Below, in pieces: positions 11,461-22,272 of a stretch of DNA of 64,000 nucleotides. The position numbers were made by a program, and so were the translations under genes. The notes beneath the pieces are model-generated. The model was given only the letters and a program-made list of their open reading frames with translations. It searched no databases and was not told the origin of the DNA. The DNA comes from Nakamurella sp. PAMC28650 (GTDB lineage: Bacteria; Actinomycetota; Actinomycetes; Mycobacteriales; Nakamurellaceae). Position 1 is the first letter of the stretch, and every line of letters begins with the position of its first letter. The stretch covers positions 3,491,001 to 3,555,000 of the forward strand of contig NZ_CP060298.1 of the NCBI RefSeq assembly GCF_014303395.1, given 5' to 3'.

Positions 11461-11468
11461 TTCTTCTT

Positions 11469-14048
11469 GTGAAGGCTCTCCGACGGTTCACCGTCCGCCC
11501 CCAGTTGCCCGAGTCGCTGCTGCCGCTCGGGGCGCTCATCCGAAATCTGCGCTGGTCCTGGCATCCTGCGAGCCAGGATCTGTTCGCCGACATCGACCGT
11601 CCGCTGTGGGAACGCTTCGAGGGCGACCCGCTCAAGCTCCTCGGTGCCGTGTCGGTGGCCCGGCTGGAGGAGCTCGCCCGGGACCATCACTTCCTGGACC
11701 GGATGCACGGTCTGGCCGGCGACCTGAACTCCTACCTGAGCGAGCCCCGGTGGTACCAGCACCAGATCGAGATCGCCCCGGACGGGGTGGTGATGCCGAG
11801 CTCCATCGCCTACTTCTCGATGGAGTTCGGCGTTTCGGAGGTGCTCCCGATCTACTCCGGTGGCCTGGGCATCCTGGCCGGTGACCACCTCAAGTCGGCC
11901 TCCGACCTCGGCGTGCCGATCATCGGTGTCGGCCTGCTCTACCGCTACGGCTACTTCTGGCAGTCGTTGTCGGCCGACGGCTGGCAGCAGGAGCACTACC
12001 CCGCGCACGATCCCCAGGGCCTGCCGATCGAGCGGGTGCTGGGAGCCGACGGGGAGCAGCTCTCGGTCAGCGTGCCGATGCCGGGTGGCCGCGAGCTGAC
12101 CGCCCGGATCTGGCAGGCGAACGTCGGAAGGGTGCCGCTGCTGCTGCTCGATGCCGACAACGAGTCCAACGACGACGAGCTCCGGTCGACCACCGACCGT
12201 CTCTACGGCGGCGACCAGGACCACCGCATCAAGCAGGAGATCCTGCTGGGCGTCGGCGGCGTCCGGGCCGTCAACGCGTTCTGCGAGGCCACCGGTCATG
12301 CGTTGCCCGAGGTATTCCACATGAACGAGGGCCACGCCGGCTTCCTCGGTCTGGAGCGCATCAGATCGCTGATCGCCTCCGACGGGCTGACCTGCAACGA
12401 GGCCGTCTCGGCCGTCCGTGCGGGCACCGTGTTCACCACGCACACCCCGGTGCCGGCCGGCATCGACCGCTTCCCGGTCGACCTGGTGCGGCACTACCTG
12501 GACGGCGACCACGAAGGGACCTCGAGACTGTTGCCCGGTCTCCAGGTCGACGACGTCATCGCGTTCGGGGCCGAGGACGACCCGTCCCGCTTCAACATGG
12601 CCCACATGGGTCTGCGGCTGGCGCAGCGGGCCAACGGGGTCGCCAAGCTCCACGGCGTCGTCTCCCGTGAGATGTTCGCCGGCCTGTACCCCGGCTTCGA
12701 GCCGGAGGAGGTGCCGATCGGGTCGGTGACGAACGGCGTACACCTGCCCAGCTGGGCGGCCAGGGAGATGTACGACGTCGCCGGCGACATGTCCGACTGG
12801 CAGGATCTCGCGTCGGCCTCGGAGTGGCCGGCCGCCGGCCGGGTCAGCGCCGAACGTCTCTGGGAGCTGCGGCAGACCCTGCGGGGCCGGCTCGTCACGA
12901 TGGCCCGTTCGGCGGTCAAGCAGTCGTGGCTGCTGCGGGGCAGTTCGTCGGCCGAACTCGGCTGGACCGAGACGATCCTGGATCCGGAGATCCTGACCAT
13001 CGGGTTCGCCCGACGGGTCTCTACCTACAAGCGTCTGACGCTGATGCTGCGCGACCCCGCCCGTCTGAAGGCCATCCTGCTGAACCCGGACCGACCGGTG
13101 CAGATCGTCATCGCCGGCAAGGCCCATCCGGCCGACGAGTACGGCAAGCGATTCATGCAGGAGATGGTCAGGTTCGCCGACGATGCCGGTATCCGGCACC
13201 GGATCGCCTTCCTCCCCGACTACGACATGGGGATGGCCTCGGTCCTGTGCGCCGGCGCGGACGTCTGGCTGAACAACCCCATCCGCCCGCAGGAGGCGTC
13301 CGGCACGTCGGGGATGAAGGCGGCCCTGAACGGCTCGCTCAACCTGTCGATCTCCGACGGCTGGTGGGACGAGCTCTACGACGGTCAGGACGGGTGGAGC
13401 ATCCCGACCGCCGACGGCATCGCCGACGAGCACCGCCGGGACGATCTGGAGGCCTCCGCCCTCTACGAGCTGATCGAGCAGCGGGTCGCCCCGCTCTTCT
13501 ACAACCGCGGCGCGCAGGACCGTCCGGACGGTTGGGTCGAGAAGGTGCGGCACACGCTGTCCTACCTGGGGCCACGCGTCCAGGCGACCCGGATGGTGCG
13601 GGACTACGTGACCGGTTACTACTCGCCCGCAGCCACTTTCAGCCGGGCCACCACCAGCGACCTCACCGTCGCGAAGTCGCTCTCGGCCTGGAAGGACACG
13701 GTCCGGGAGGCCTGGCCGCGGATCCGCGTCACCAGCGTCGACACTTCCGGCATCGGTCAGGAGCCCTCGCTCGGCAACGTCATGACCGTCCGCGCCTACG
13801 TCGACCTCGGTGGCCTGGAGCCGGAGGACGTCGAGGTGCAGGCCGTCACCGGCCGGGTCGACGCCACCGAGCAGCTGCACGAGGTGACCACCATGCCGAT
13901 GACGTTCGTCGGCAACGGCGACGGGTACCGCTACGAGGCGCAGCTGCCGCTGACCCGCTCCGGCGCGGTCGGGTACACGGTCCGGGTGCTTCCCAGGCAC
14001 GAACTCCTGGCGTCTGCAGCCGAATTGGGGCTGGTCACGACTGCCTGA
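11469..14048 (+). CDS. glgP: Alpha-glucan (glycogen) phosphorylase
   Basis: Phosphorolyses alpha-1,4-glucan to glucose 1-phosphate with a PLP cofactor. The 859-residue protein begins VKALRRFTVRPQLP, as the mycobacterial GlgP family does, which together with the upstream TAGATT fixes GTG 11469 as start. Seen in order: the NLRWSWHP entry, the MEFGVSEVLPIYSGGLGILAGDH substrate/PLP segment (two abutting motifs), HMNEGHAGF, and EASGTSGMKAALNG with the PLP-binding Lys. It diverges from glgE, so synthesis and breakdown of the same polymer share an intergenic region. It is the shorter actinobacterial form of the family. Confidence 0.95.
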   Translation: MKALRRFTVRPQLPESLLPLGALIRNLRWSWHPASQDLFADIDRPLWERFEGDPLKLLGAVSVARLEELARDHHFLDRMHGLAGDLNSYLSEPRWYQHQIEIAPDGVVMPSSIAYFSMEFGVSEVLPIYSGGLGILAGDHLKSASDLGVPIIGVGLLYRYGYFWQSLSADGWQQEHYPAHDPQGLPIERVLGADGEQLSVSVPMPGGRELTARIWQANVGRVPLLLLDADNESNDDELRSTTDRLYGGDQDHRIKQEILLGVGGVRAVNAFCEATGHALPEVFHMNEGHAGFLGLERIRSLIASDGLTCNEAVSAVRAGTVFTTHTPVPAGIDRFPVDLVRHYLDGDHEGTSRLLPGLQVDDVIAFGAEDDPSRFNMAHMGLRLAQRANGVAKLHGVVSREMFAGLYPGFEPEEVPIGSVTNGVHLPSWAAREMYDVAGDMSDWQDLASASEWPAAGRVSAERLWELRQTLRGRLVTMARSAVKQSWLLRGSSSAELGWTETILDPEILTIGFARRVSTYKRLTLMLRDPARLKAILLNPDRPVQIVIAGKAHPADEYGKRFMQEMVRFADDAGIRHRIAFLPDYDMGMASVLCAGADVWLNNPIRPQEASGTSGMKAALNGSLNLSISDGWWDELYDGQDGWSIPTADGIADEHRRDDLEASALYELIEQRVAPLFYNRGAQDRPDGWVEKVRHTLSYLGPRVQATRMVRDYVTGYYSPAATFSRATTSDLTVAKSLSAWKDTVREAWPRIRVTSVDTSGIGQEPSLGNVMTVRAYVDLGGLEPEDVEVQAVTGRVDATEQLHEVTTMPMTFVGNGDGYRYEAQLPLTRSGAVGYTVRVLPRHELLASAAELGLVTTA

Positions 14049-14062
14049 TGGTTGTCACCATC
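14047..14062. terminator. Small hairpin between convergent glgP and glgX
   Basis: GATGGT-TGTC-ACCATC, a 6-bp stem that overlaps the glgP stop codon. There is no T-tract, so it is a weak terminator candidate. The rest of 14063-14174 shows nothing clear. Confidence 0.25.
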
Positions 14063-14174
14063 CGGTAGCGGTGGAGCGGGTGCCAGGTGGGCCGGCTGCC
14101 AGGCGGAGCGGGAGGCGATACCGCTGTTGTATCGACGTGCGCGACAACGCCGCAGACGGCCCGCCTGGACCCGC

Positions 14175-16331
<2,157 letters not shown>

Positions 16332-16444
16332 GAACGGTGATTCTCCCGGCTCCGGTCGGCTCGTTCGCGACCAGGGTGCGTGTCGCAGGCGAACGCGCGC
16401 CGGCGGGTGTGGCCGTCGACGGCCGGTGCTCGCGGTAGGACACA

Positions 16445-17260
16445 ATGACCGGCGTGACGATGACGATCCGGCCCGGTGCCGATTCCGTCCTGCATCTGTG
16501 GGACATCACGGTCCGGCGGGGCACGACCCTGCTGCTCGACGCGCTCAGCTGGAACGTCGATGCCGATCAGCGCTGGGTGATCCTGGGTCCGAACGGCGCC
16601 GGCAAGACGACCCTGCTGCAGATCGCCGCCGCGCAGATGCATCCCACTTCCGGACGGGCGCACGTCCTCGGCGAACGTCTCGGCGCCGTCGACATGATGC
16701 AGCTGAGGTCCAGGATCGGGCTGTCCTCTGCCGCCGTGGCCTCGCGGGTGCCATCGCAGGAGACCGTCATCGACATCGTGGTGTCGGCGGGCTACGGGGT
16801 CATGGGACGGTGGCGTGAGCGGTACGACGAGATGGACTTCGCCAGGGCGGGGGAACTGCTCGAGGCCATGGGGATCGCCCGGCTTGCCGACCGGCTGTGG
16901 GGCACCCTGTCCGAGGGCGAGCGCAAGCGGGCCCTGGCGGCCAGGGCGCTGATGACCGACCCGGAGTTGCTCCTGCTCGACGAGCCCGCCGCCGGCCTCG
17001 ACCTCGGCGGCCGGGAGGACCTGTTGGCCCGGCTGTCCCGGTTGGCGGCTGATCCCAGTGCGCCGGCGACCGTCCTGGTGACGCACCACGTCGAGGAGAT
17101 CCCGACCGCCTTCACGCACCTCCTGCTGCTGAAGCAGGGCAAGGTGGTGACGCAGGGCCCGGTGGCGGAAACCCTGACGGCGGCGGCCTTGTCGGAAACC
17201 TTCGGGATGACGCTGCTGCTGGACCGGCGGGACGGGCGCTACTTCGCGCACGCGAACTGA
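16445..17260 (+). CDS. ABC transporter ATP-binding protein
   Basis: A single nucleotide-binding domain of 271 residues. It has Walker A GPNGAGKT (about residues 50-57), a signature written LSEGERKR, Walker B LLLLDEPAAG and the H-loop LVTHHVEEI. The variant signature and the THHVEEI end resemble the ModF/YbbA-like 'iron or molybdenum' ATPases, but no permease lies next to it, so substrate and partner are unknown. It diverges from glgX across 113 bp, and a TAGGA sequence stands shortly before the ATG as a possible ribosome site. Confidence 0.88.
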   Translation: MTGVTMTIRPGADSVLHLWDITVRRGTTLLLDALSWNVDADQRWVILGPNGAGKTTLLQIAAAQMHPTSGRAHVLGERLGAVDMMQLRSRIGLSSAAVASRVPSQETVIDIVVSAGYGVMGRWRERYDEMDFARAGELLEAMGIARLADRLWGTLSEGERKRALAARALMTDPELLLLDEPAAGLDLGGREDLLARLSRLAADPSAPATVLVTHHVEEIPTAFTHLLLLKQGKVVTQGPVAETLTAAALSETFGMTLLLDRRDGRYFAHAN

Positions 17261-17295
17261 GTGCTGCGACGCTCGAACCACCGGGGGAGGTCGCC

Positions 17296-17553
17296 ATGTC
17301 GGAACCGGAATTCGTCAGGCCGGTAGTCGCCGGGGCGGTCGGGGTGATCCGACCGGCTCGACCGCACGGCGACGACTCGCAGGTCTGCCCGGGGCTGCTG
17401 GCGGCCGTCTCCGCGGTGGGCCGATGCGCGGACGTCAGGGCGTTCGTCGCCGACGGGGAGCGGTTGCCGGCGTCCAGGCGGTTGCCGGCGTCCAAGCGGT
17501 TGCCGGCGTCCATCGGGGATGGCCGGGGCCCGGCCGGCCTCTCGGGGCGATGA
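17296..17553 (+). CDS. Small hypothetical protein with RLPAS repeats
   Basis: An 85-codon ORF with a strong ribosome site (GGGGGAGG, 5 nt before ATG). Its stop overlaps the next gene's start in ATGA, a typical coupled arrangement. Third-position GC is high, as in neighbouring real genes. Residues 55-73 contain three copies of a six-residue repeat (RLPASR/RLPASK/RLPASI) from an 18-bp DNA repeat. I do not recognise a domain. It may be a real small protein or a translated leader of the methyltransferase. Confidence 0.45.
   Translation: MSEPEFVRPVVAGAVGVIRPARPHGDDSQVCPGLLAAVSAVGRCADVRAFVADGERLPASRRLPASKRLPASIGDGRGPAGLSGR
17461..17512 (+). repeat. 18-bp tandem repeat, three copies
   Basis: CGGTTGCCGGCGTCCA recurs at 17461, 17479 and 17497 with two variable bases between copies. 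The period is a multiple of three, so the small ORF stays in frame. Confidence 0.85.
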
Positions 17554-18746
17554 GCGCGGGGTACCGGTTCGATCCGGCCGATCTGGACTACCTGACGTCC
17601 GGCGCCGGCCAGGACGCACTCTGCGCCGCCGCGGATCGGCCCCTCACCGAGGGATCCATGCTGGCCGACCTGACGGCGCTGCGCGCCCTCTGCGGTCCTC
17701 GAGCGGCTGCGATCGTGGAGACGGTGCGACTCCGCCGCCGTGCCGTCCCCAAGCTCGGCGAGATCGCCGCCGGCTGGCTCTTCACCGACGAAGCCCTCCA
17801 GCAGGCCACGCCCGGTCCGGTCGCGCGCCACCGGGCACAACGGTTGGCCGGCATCGGGGTGCACGATCTGACGTGCTCGATCGGGGCCGATCTGGTGGCC
17901 CTGCTGCCGCACTGCGATCCGGCGATCGGGTCGGACCTCGATCCGGTCCGGGTGCGGATGGCCGCCCACAACCTGGTGGCTTCCGGACTACCGGCCAGGC
18001 TGCTGGTGGCCGACGCCCTCACCACGGTCAGCCGGGGCCTGCTGCCGTATGCCGATCCGGCCCGTCGTGAGTCGGGTGGGCGGCGGATCACCTCCGTCGA
18101 GACCCTCCCTTCGGTGGCCGACCTCGACCGGGTGCACGCGTCGCGTCCACCCGTGCTGCGCCTACCCCCCGGTATCGACTACGAAAGCCTGGGTCGCGCC
18201 GGTGAGGTGGAGGTCGTCTCGCTGGACGGAGGGGCACGGGAGGCGGTGCTCTGGCCGGCCGAACTGGCCACGGTGGCCCGGCGGGCCACCGTGCTGTCGT
18301 CGACCGGTGCCGGGTTCGAACTGACCAGTGCCGACCCGGAAGAACTGTCCTCTGGACCAGCACCCGCGGACGTGGTGGGCGACTGGATCGTCGATCCGGA
18401 TGCGGCTGTCGTCCGAGCCCACCTGGTCCGTCACTACGCGGCGCGGCACGGTCTGACCCAACTCGATCCGCACCTGGCCTACCTGTCCGGGCCGCGGCCG
18501 CCGGACGGGGTGCGCGGCTTCCGGGTGCTGGACTCGGCGCCCTACTCGGTCAGGACGGTGTCCGGTTGGATCCGCCGGGACGGTACCGGGACCGTGGAGA
18601 TCAAACAGCGGGGGACTTCCGTCATTCCCGACGAACTGCGCAAACGACTCCGTCCCGCGATGACCAAGGACACCACGCTGGCCCACACCCTCGTGGTGGC
18701 CCGGATCGGCGACCGGCCCTGGGCCTTCTGGTGCCGCACGCCATGA
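17550..18746 (+). CDS. Class I SAM-dependent methyltransferase with THUMP-like C-terminal domain
   Basis: The 398-residue product has a central Rossmann methyltransferase motif (VHDLTCSIGADLVAL, then IGSDLDPVRVRMAAHNL around residue 130). Its C-terminal region ends in RPWAFWCRTP, typical of the actinobacterial THUMP-like methyltransferase family. Such proteins are thought to act on RNA, but the target is not known. The first 85 residues are helical and not assigned. ATG 17550 overlaps the upstream small ORF's TGA; longer frames run into the 18-bp repeat. No further pathway link is evident. Confidence 0.85.
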   Translation: MSAGYRFDPADLDYLTSGAGQDALCAAADRPLTEGSMLADLTALRALCGPRAAAIVETVRLRRRAVPKLGEIAAGWLFTDEALQQATPGPVARHRAQRLAGIGVHDLTCSIGADLVALLPHCDPAIGSDLDPVRVRMAAHNLVASGLPARLLVADALTTVSRGLLPYADPARRESGGRRITSVETLPSVADLDRVHASRPPVLRLPPGIDYESLGRAGEVEVVSLDGGAREAVLWPAELATVARRATVLSSTGAGFELTSADPEELSSGPAPADVVGDWIVDPDAAVVRAHLVRHYAARHGLTQLDPHLAYLSGPRPPDGVRGFRVLDSAPYSVRTVSGWIRRDGTGTVEIKQRGTSVIPDELRKRLRPAMTKDTTLAHTLVVARIGDRPWAFWCRTP

Positions 18747-18819
18747 TGACCGCTGCGGGAGTGTGAGCGACGAAATGTGTCGCTGGCGCTCGCTGGAAGA
18801 TGACTACCCGGGGGCCCCG

Positions 18820-18825
18820 TAGTCT
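18820..18825 (+). promoter_or_regulatory. -10-like hexamer of hisA/priA
   Basis: TAGTCT ends 8 nt before the GTG at 18834, consistent with leaderless transcription of priA. Confidence 0.4.
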
Positions 18826-18833
18826 TTCCGGTC

Positions 18834-19559
18834 GTGACCTTCCAACTCCTTCCCGCCGTCGACGTCGCCGATGGCCAGGCCGTCCGCCTGGTCCAGGGCC
18901 GGGTCGGCACCGAGACCACCTACGGCGCGCCGCTGGACGCCGCTCTCGCGTGGCAGGCCGACGGCGCCGAGTGGATCCATCTCGTCGATCTCGACGCCGC
19001 ATTCGGGCGCGGGTCCAACGCCGGGATGCTGGCCCAGGTGGTCGGCATCCTGGACGTGAAGGTCGAGCTCTCCGGCGGCATCCGCGACGACGCGTCGCTG
19101 GAGGCGGCGCTGGCCACCGGCTGCACCCGCGTGAACATCGGCACCGCCGCGCTGGAGAACCCCGAGTGGTGCGCCTCGGCCATCGCCCGGTACGGCGATC
19201 AGGTCGCGGTGGGGCTCGACGTCCGGGGCAGCACGCTGGCCGCGCGTGGGTGGACGCAGGACGGCGGCGACCTGTGGGAGGTCCTCGCGCGACTGGATGC
19301 GCAGGGCTGCTCCCGCTACGTGGTCACCGATGTCACCAAGGACGGCACCCTGCGCGGGCCGAACATCGAGCTGCTGCAACAGGTCTGCGCCGTGACCCAG
19401 GCTCCGGTGGTGGCCAGTGGCGGGGTCTCGTCGATCGCCGACCTGGTGGCACTGGCGGCTCTGGGACCGGTGGGTGTCGAAGGATCGATCGTCGGCAAGG
19501 CCCTGTACGCCGGGGCCTTCACGCTGCCGGAAGCTCTGGCCGCGGTCACCTTCGCCTGA
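18834..19559 (+). CDS. priA: Phosphoribosyl isomerase A (HisA, probable dual HisA/TrpF)
   Basis: A (beta/alpha)8 isomerase of 241 residues. In histidine synthesis it converts ProFAR to PRFAR; actinobacterial PriA also isomerises phosphoribosyl anthranilate. The catalytic Asp residues are seen in [17 protein letters not shown] (Asp near residue 10) and [14 protein letters not shown] (Asp near 170). The segment [12 protein letters not shown] has the Arg and Trp that PriA uses for the TrpF substrate. No trpF lies among the trp genes 3 kb downstream, which supports the dual role. hisF follows after a repeat-rich 240-bp gap. Confidence 0.93.
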   Translation: MTFQLLPAVDVADGQAVRLVQGRVGTETTYGAPLDAALAWQADGAEWIHLVDLDAAFGRGSNAGMLAQVVGILDVKVELSGGIRDDASLEAALATGCTRVNIGTAALENPEWCASAIARYGDQVAVGLDVRGSTLAARGWTQDGGDLWEVLARLDAQGCSRYVVTDVTKDGTLRGPNIELLQQVCAVTQAPVVASGGVSSIADLVALAALGPVGVEGSIVGKALYAGAFTLPEALAAVTFA

Positions 19560-19581
19560 CTCGCCTGACTCGCCTGGCCCC

Positions 19582-19679
19582 GGTGCCCCCTGTGCTGCCC
19601 GGTGCCCCTTGGCCCCGCCCGGTGCCCCTTGGCCCCGCCCGGTGGCCCCTGTGCTGCCCGGTGCCCCTTGGCCCCGCCC
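19582..19679 (+). repeat. Tandem array of about 20-bp GC-rich repeats
   Basis: Five units of the type GGTGCCCCTTGGCCCCGCCC, three of them identical (19601, 19621, 19660) and two shorter variants. It stands directly after the hisA stop, which is itself followed by TCGCCTGAC copies. No reading frame or function is evident. Confidence 0.85.
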
Positions 19680-19683
19680 GGCC

Positions 19684-19784
19684 CGCGCTGATCAACTTCG
19701 GCCGCGCTGATCAACTTGGCCCGTTGGGGACTGGAGTGACGCGAGTCGACGAGTTCGTGCGCGCCGGCGAAGTTGATCAGCGCG
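19684..19784. repeat. Palindromic intergenic repeat, copy A
   Basis: CGCGCTGATCAACTTCG at 19684-19700 is the exact reverse complement of 19768-19784; a second direct copy of the left arm stands at 19704-19717. The inner part contains GACGAGTTCGT, which is also present in the copies near 62900-63100. The right arm ends 2 bp before the hisF -10 hexamer. Confidence 0.85.
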
Positions 19785-19786
19785 GA

Positions 19787-19792
19787 TAGGCT
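19787..19792 (+). promoter_or_regulatory. -10-like hexamer of hisF
   Basis: TAGGCT ends 6 nt before the hisF ATG and follows immediately on the palindromic repeat, whose right arm would occupy the spacer region. Confidence 0.45.
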
Positions 19793-19798
19793 GGGGCC

Positions 19799-20590
19799 AT
19801 GTCCGTTGCGATCCGCGTCATCCCGTGCCTGGACGTCTCGGAGGGCCGCGTGGTCAAGGGTGTCAACTTCGTGGACCTCGTCGACGCCGGCGACCCGGTG
19901 GAGATGGCCCGCCTCTACGACGCCGAGGGCGCCGACGAGCTCACCTTCCTGGACATCACCGCCACCAGTGACAACCGCGAGACTGCCTACGAGATGATCC
20001 GGCGGACCGCGGAACAGGTGTTCATCCCGCTCACCGTCGGCGGCGGGGTCCGCACCACGGACGACATCAACGCCCTGCTCCGGGCGGGTGCCGACAAGGT
20101 GTCGATCAACTCGGCGGCGGTGGCCCGCCCGGAGTTCCTGTCCGAGGCGGCCAGACGGTTCGGCTCGCAGTGCGTCGTCATCGCCATCGATGCCCGCCGC
20201 ACAGCCGATGCCCACTGCGCCAGCGGTTTCGAGGTGACGACCCACGGCGGTCGCCAGGGGACCGGGATCGACGCCGTCGACTGGGCGGTCCGGGCCGAAC
20301 AGGCCGGTGCCGGCGAGATCCTGCTGACATCGATGGACGCCGACGGCACCAAGGCCGGCTTCGATCTGCAGATGCTGCGGCAGATCCGCGCGGCGGTGGG
20401 TGTCCCGCTGATCGCCTCCGGCGGGGCGGGCACGCTGGGCCATTTCCCCGATGCGGTCGCCGCGGGCGCGGACGCGGTGCTGGCCGCCTCGGTGTTCCAT
20501 TTCGGCACCTTCCGGATCGACGACGTGAAGGCCGAGCTGGCCGCGGCCGGACATCCGGTGCGGCGCATCCCGGTCGGGGCAAGACCGTGA
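19799..20590 (+). CDS. hisF: Imidazole glycerol phosphate synthase, cyclase subunit
   Basis: Takes ammonia from the HisH glutaminase and PRFAR to make imidazole glycerol phosphate and AICAR. The 263-residue (beta/alpha)8 barrel has the catalytic pair in [16 protein letters not shown] (Asp near 11) and VVIAIDARR (Asp near 130), and the phosphate-binding ends GGGVRT and ASGGAGT. HisH is not in the window. hisI overlaps the stop by GTGA, so the two are coupled. Confidence 0.96.
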   Translation: MSVAIRVIPCLDVSEGRVVKGVNFVDLVDAGDPVEMARLYDAEGADELTFLDITATSDNRETAYEMIRRTAEQVFIPLTVGGGVRTTDDINALLRAGADKVSINSAAVARPEFLSEAARRFGSQCVVIAIDARRTADAHCASGFEVTTHGGRQGTGIDAVDWAVRAEQAGAGEILLTSMDADGTKAGFDLQMLRQIRAAVGVPLIASGGAGTLGHFPDAVAAGADAVLAASVFHFGTFRIDDVKAELAAAGHPVRRIPVGARP

Positions 20591-20934
20591 CGGCGGCCGG
20601 GGGCCGGCTGGCCCGGCAGATCGCGGGCCTGAGGTTCAACGACGCCGGGCTGGTCTGCGCGGTGGCGCAGCAGTACGACACCAAAGAGGTGCTGATGGTG
20701 GCGTGGATGGACGCCGAAGCCGTCCGCCGGACGATGGAAACCGCGAAGGCCACGTACTTCTCACGGTCTCGCAACGAGTACTGGGTCAAGGGTGAGACCT
20801 CCGGGCACCATCAGCGGGTCGTCGAGCTCCGGCACGACTGCGACGGTGACGCACTGCTGGTCATGGTCGACCAGACCGGGGCGGCCTGCCACACGGGCAC
20901 CAGGACCTGCTTCGACGACGGTCTGCTCGGCTGA
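20587..20934 (+). CDS. hisI: Phosphoribosyl-AMP cyclohydrolase
   Basis: Opens the adenine ring of phosphoribosyl-AMP in histidine synthesis. The 115-residue zinc enzyme carries the metal and active-site residues in [11 protein letters not shown] and [12 protein letters not shown], and the substrate segment [16 protein letters not shown]. It is the monofunctional form without a HisE domain. The GTG start overlaps the hisF stop by four bases; the protein begins [12 protein letters not shown]. Confidence 0.95.
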   Translation: MTAAGGRLARQIAGLRFNDAGLVCAVAQQYDTKEVLMVAWMDAEAVRRTMETAKATYFSRSRNEYWVKGETSGHHQRVVELRHDCDGDALLVMVDQTGAACHTGTRTCFDDGLLG

Positions 20935-21399
20935 CCGGCACGGCCGCTGTCGCTGCCGGGCCCTGTGGCCGGCCCGCGCTACACCGAACGCGAGACCTCC
21001 GGTGGAGGGACCAACTGTGCCCGGCCGCGCCCGCCGATCTGGAACAGGAAATCTGCGGACCGGGAGATCGCGGAGGCGCTGAAACGGCCGCCGGCGGGCG
21101 CAATGCCGGTCAGGAAGGCGATCGGGCCGGCCGCCACGCGCTGTTCGGCCGCACGGATCTCGGAAACCGTCGAGACCGAAGGTCTGAGTCCCCGTAGTCG
21201 GGGTACGGAGACCTTCGGTATCGACGATGGGGGCCCAACGGGGGCGGGCATCGTCCCGAAAGTGCCGGCACTGCCCTCTGCGCGCGCAGAAGGGGCACCC
21301 TGCGCGCGCACACAGGGGCCGCCAGAAGTGGCTCGAGGCCGGTCGCAGACCGGACCGGCGTGGTCTGACGTCGCCGGGATCGGCGCGATTGGCCCCGGT
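20935..21399. other. 465-bp intergenic stretch between hisI and a GNAT gene
   Basis: No convincing gene. A minus-strand frame at 20979-21311 (110 codons) has good third-position GC in its second half but no recognisable domain and crosses a strong hairpin, so it is at best a relic. The stretch also contains the near-repeat CTGCGCGCGCA twice (about 21281 and 21300). Confidence 0.5.
21171..21223. repeat. Nested palindrome
   Basis: Outer arms ACCGAAGGTCT (21175) and AGACCTTCGGT (21209) are perfect 11-bp complements. They are extended by CGA/TCG beyond one mismatch and enclose a second stem, CCCCG-TAGT-CGGGG. There is no T-tract, so it is not a classical terminator. It lies between the convergent ends of hisI and the GNAT gene. 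Confidence 0.75.
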
Positions 21400-22173
21400 T
21401 CAGGCCTCCGGCGAGGACAGGTAACGGTAGCGGTGGTGCTGGGTGAAGCCGAGCCGCCCGTACATCGCCACGGCTACTTCGTTGAGGCTGTCCACCTGCA
21501 GGTAGACGGAGTGTGCTGCCCGGTCGGCCGCCCAACGACCCAGTTCGCCCATCACCTGCCGACCGACCCCCGTCCGCCGATGCCGCTCTCCCACGGTCAC
21601 GGCGGTGACGCCGAGCCAACCGTCGTCGATCACCCCGCGCCCGACTCCCGCGATGTCGCCGCCGTCCGCGGGCGACACCGAGGCGAAGACCGGCGAGTCT
21701 GCGTTGACCAGCACCGCGACGGCCGCCGGCGGGAGCGGGCGGCCGCGGTAGTGGTAGCCGGCCAGCCACCCGATCGACGGGACGGGTTCGAGCGAAGCCG
21801 CAGGCAAGGTCGGGTCTGGCGGACACGCTTCCAGCAGAGCTGCCAACGAGGCGATCATCACGATGGCATCGTCGGACCTCCTCCACCCGCGGTCCTGCAG
21901 TTCGCGGTCGAGCTCCGACAGAGGCGACCCCGGTTCATCGAGGGGCATCTGGATCTTCGGCGGCAACCCCTGTTCGGCATAGAAGTCCGCTACCTGGTCC
22001 AGGGCCGCATCCAGAGGGCAACCGGCAGAACCTAAGGGCAGCACCGAGTTCGCCCGTCCGGTGAAGCCGCTTCCGGCCCGCAGCAACCAGTCGCCGATCC
22101 GCAGGGTCGAGGTGCCCCGCCAACCTCGGGCGGCGATGGTCTCCAGGGCGGTGACGCTCAACTGGTCGCACAT
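21400..22173 (-). CDS. GNAT-family N-acetyltransferase
   Basis: Transfers an acetyl group from acetyl-CoA to an unknown amine. In the 257-residue product the GNAT core is in the C-terminal half: [20 protein letters not shown] is the acetyl-CoA pyrophosphate loop (motif A). [22 protein letters not shown] is the motif-B region (quoted in part as VDSLNEVA...YGRLGF). The N-terminal 130 residues ([19 protein letters not shown]) match the extra domain of a two-part actinobacterial GNAT group. ATG 22173 has TATTCT 7 nt upstream and is divergent from trpE. Confidence 0.85.
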   Translation of the reverse strand: MCDQLSVTALETIAARGWRGTSTLRIGDWLLRAGSGFTGRANSVLPLGSAGCPLDAALDQVADFYAEQGLPPKIQMPLDEPGSPLSELDRELQDRGWRRSDDAIVMIASLAALLEACPPDPTLPAASLEPVPSIGWLAGYHYRGRPLPPAAVAVLVNADSPVFASVSPADGGDIAGVGRGVIDDGWLGVTAVTVGERHRRTGVGRQVMGELGRWAADRAAHSVYLQVDSLNEVAVAMYGRLGFTQHHRYRYLSSPEA

Positions 22174-22180
22174 CGGCAGG

Positions 22181-22186
22181 AGAATA
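22181..22186 (-). promoter_or_regulatory. -10-like hexamer of the GNAT gene
   Basis: Minus-strand TATTCT, 7 nt before the ATG at 22173. It suggests a leaderless transcript. Confidence 0.4.
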
Positions 22187-22272
22187 GTCCGTCACCACGA
22201 CCGCGGGCCTGCTGGTCCGGTCTGCGGCCGGACCGGCAGCAACGGCGGGCACCGCCGCCGGGAAGCGGCAGA

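Noticed and set aside
19582-19679. Coding of the GC-rich tandem array as a hisA extension
   Set aside because: The hisA stop precedes it, and the units (19 and 20 bp) are not multiples of three.
20979-21311. 110-codon minus-strand ORF after hisI
   Set aside because: No ribosome site or domain, and it crosses the nested palindrome; kept only as a possible relic in the intergenic entry.
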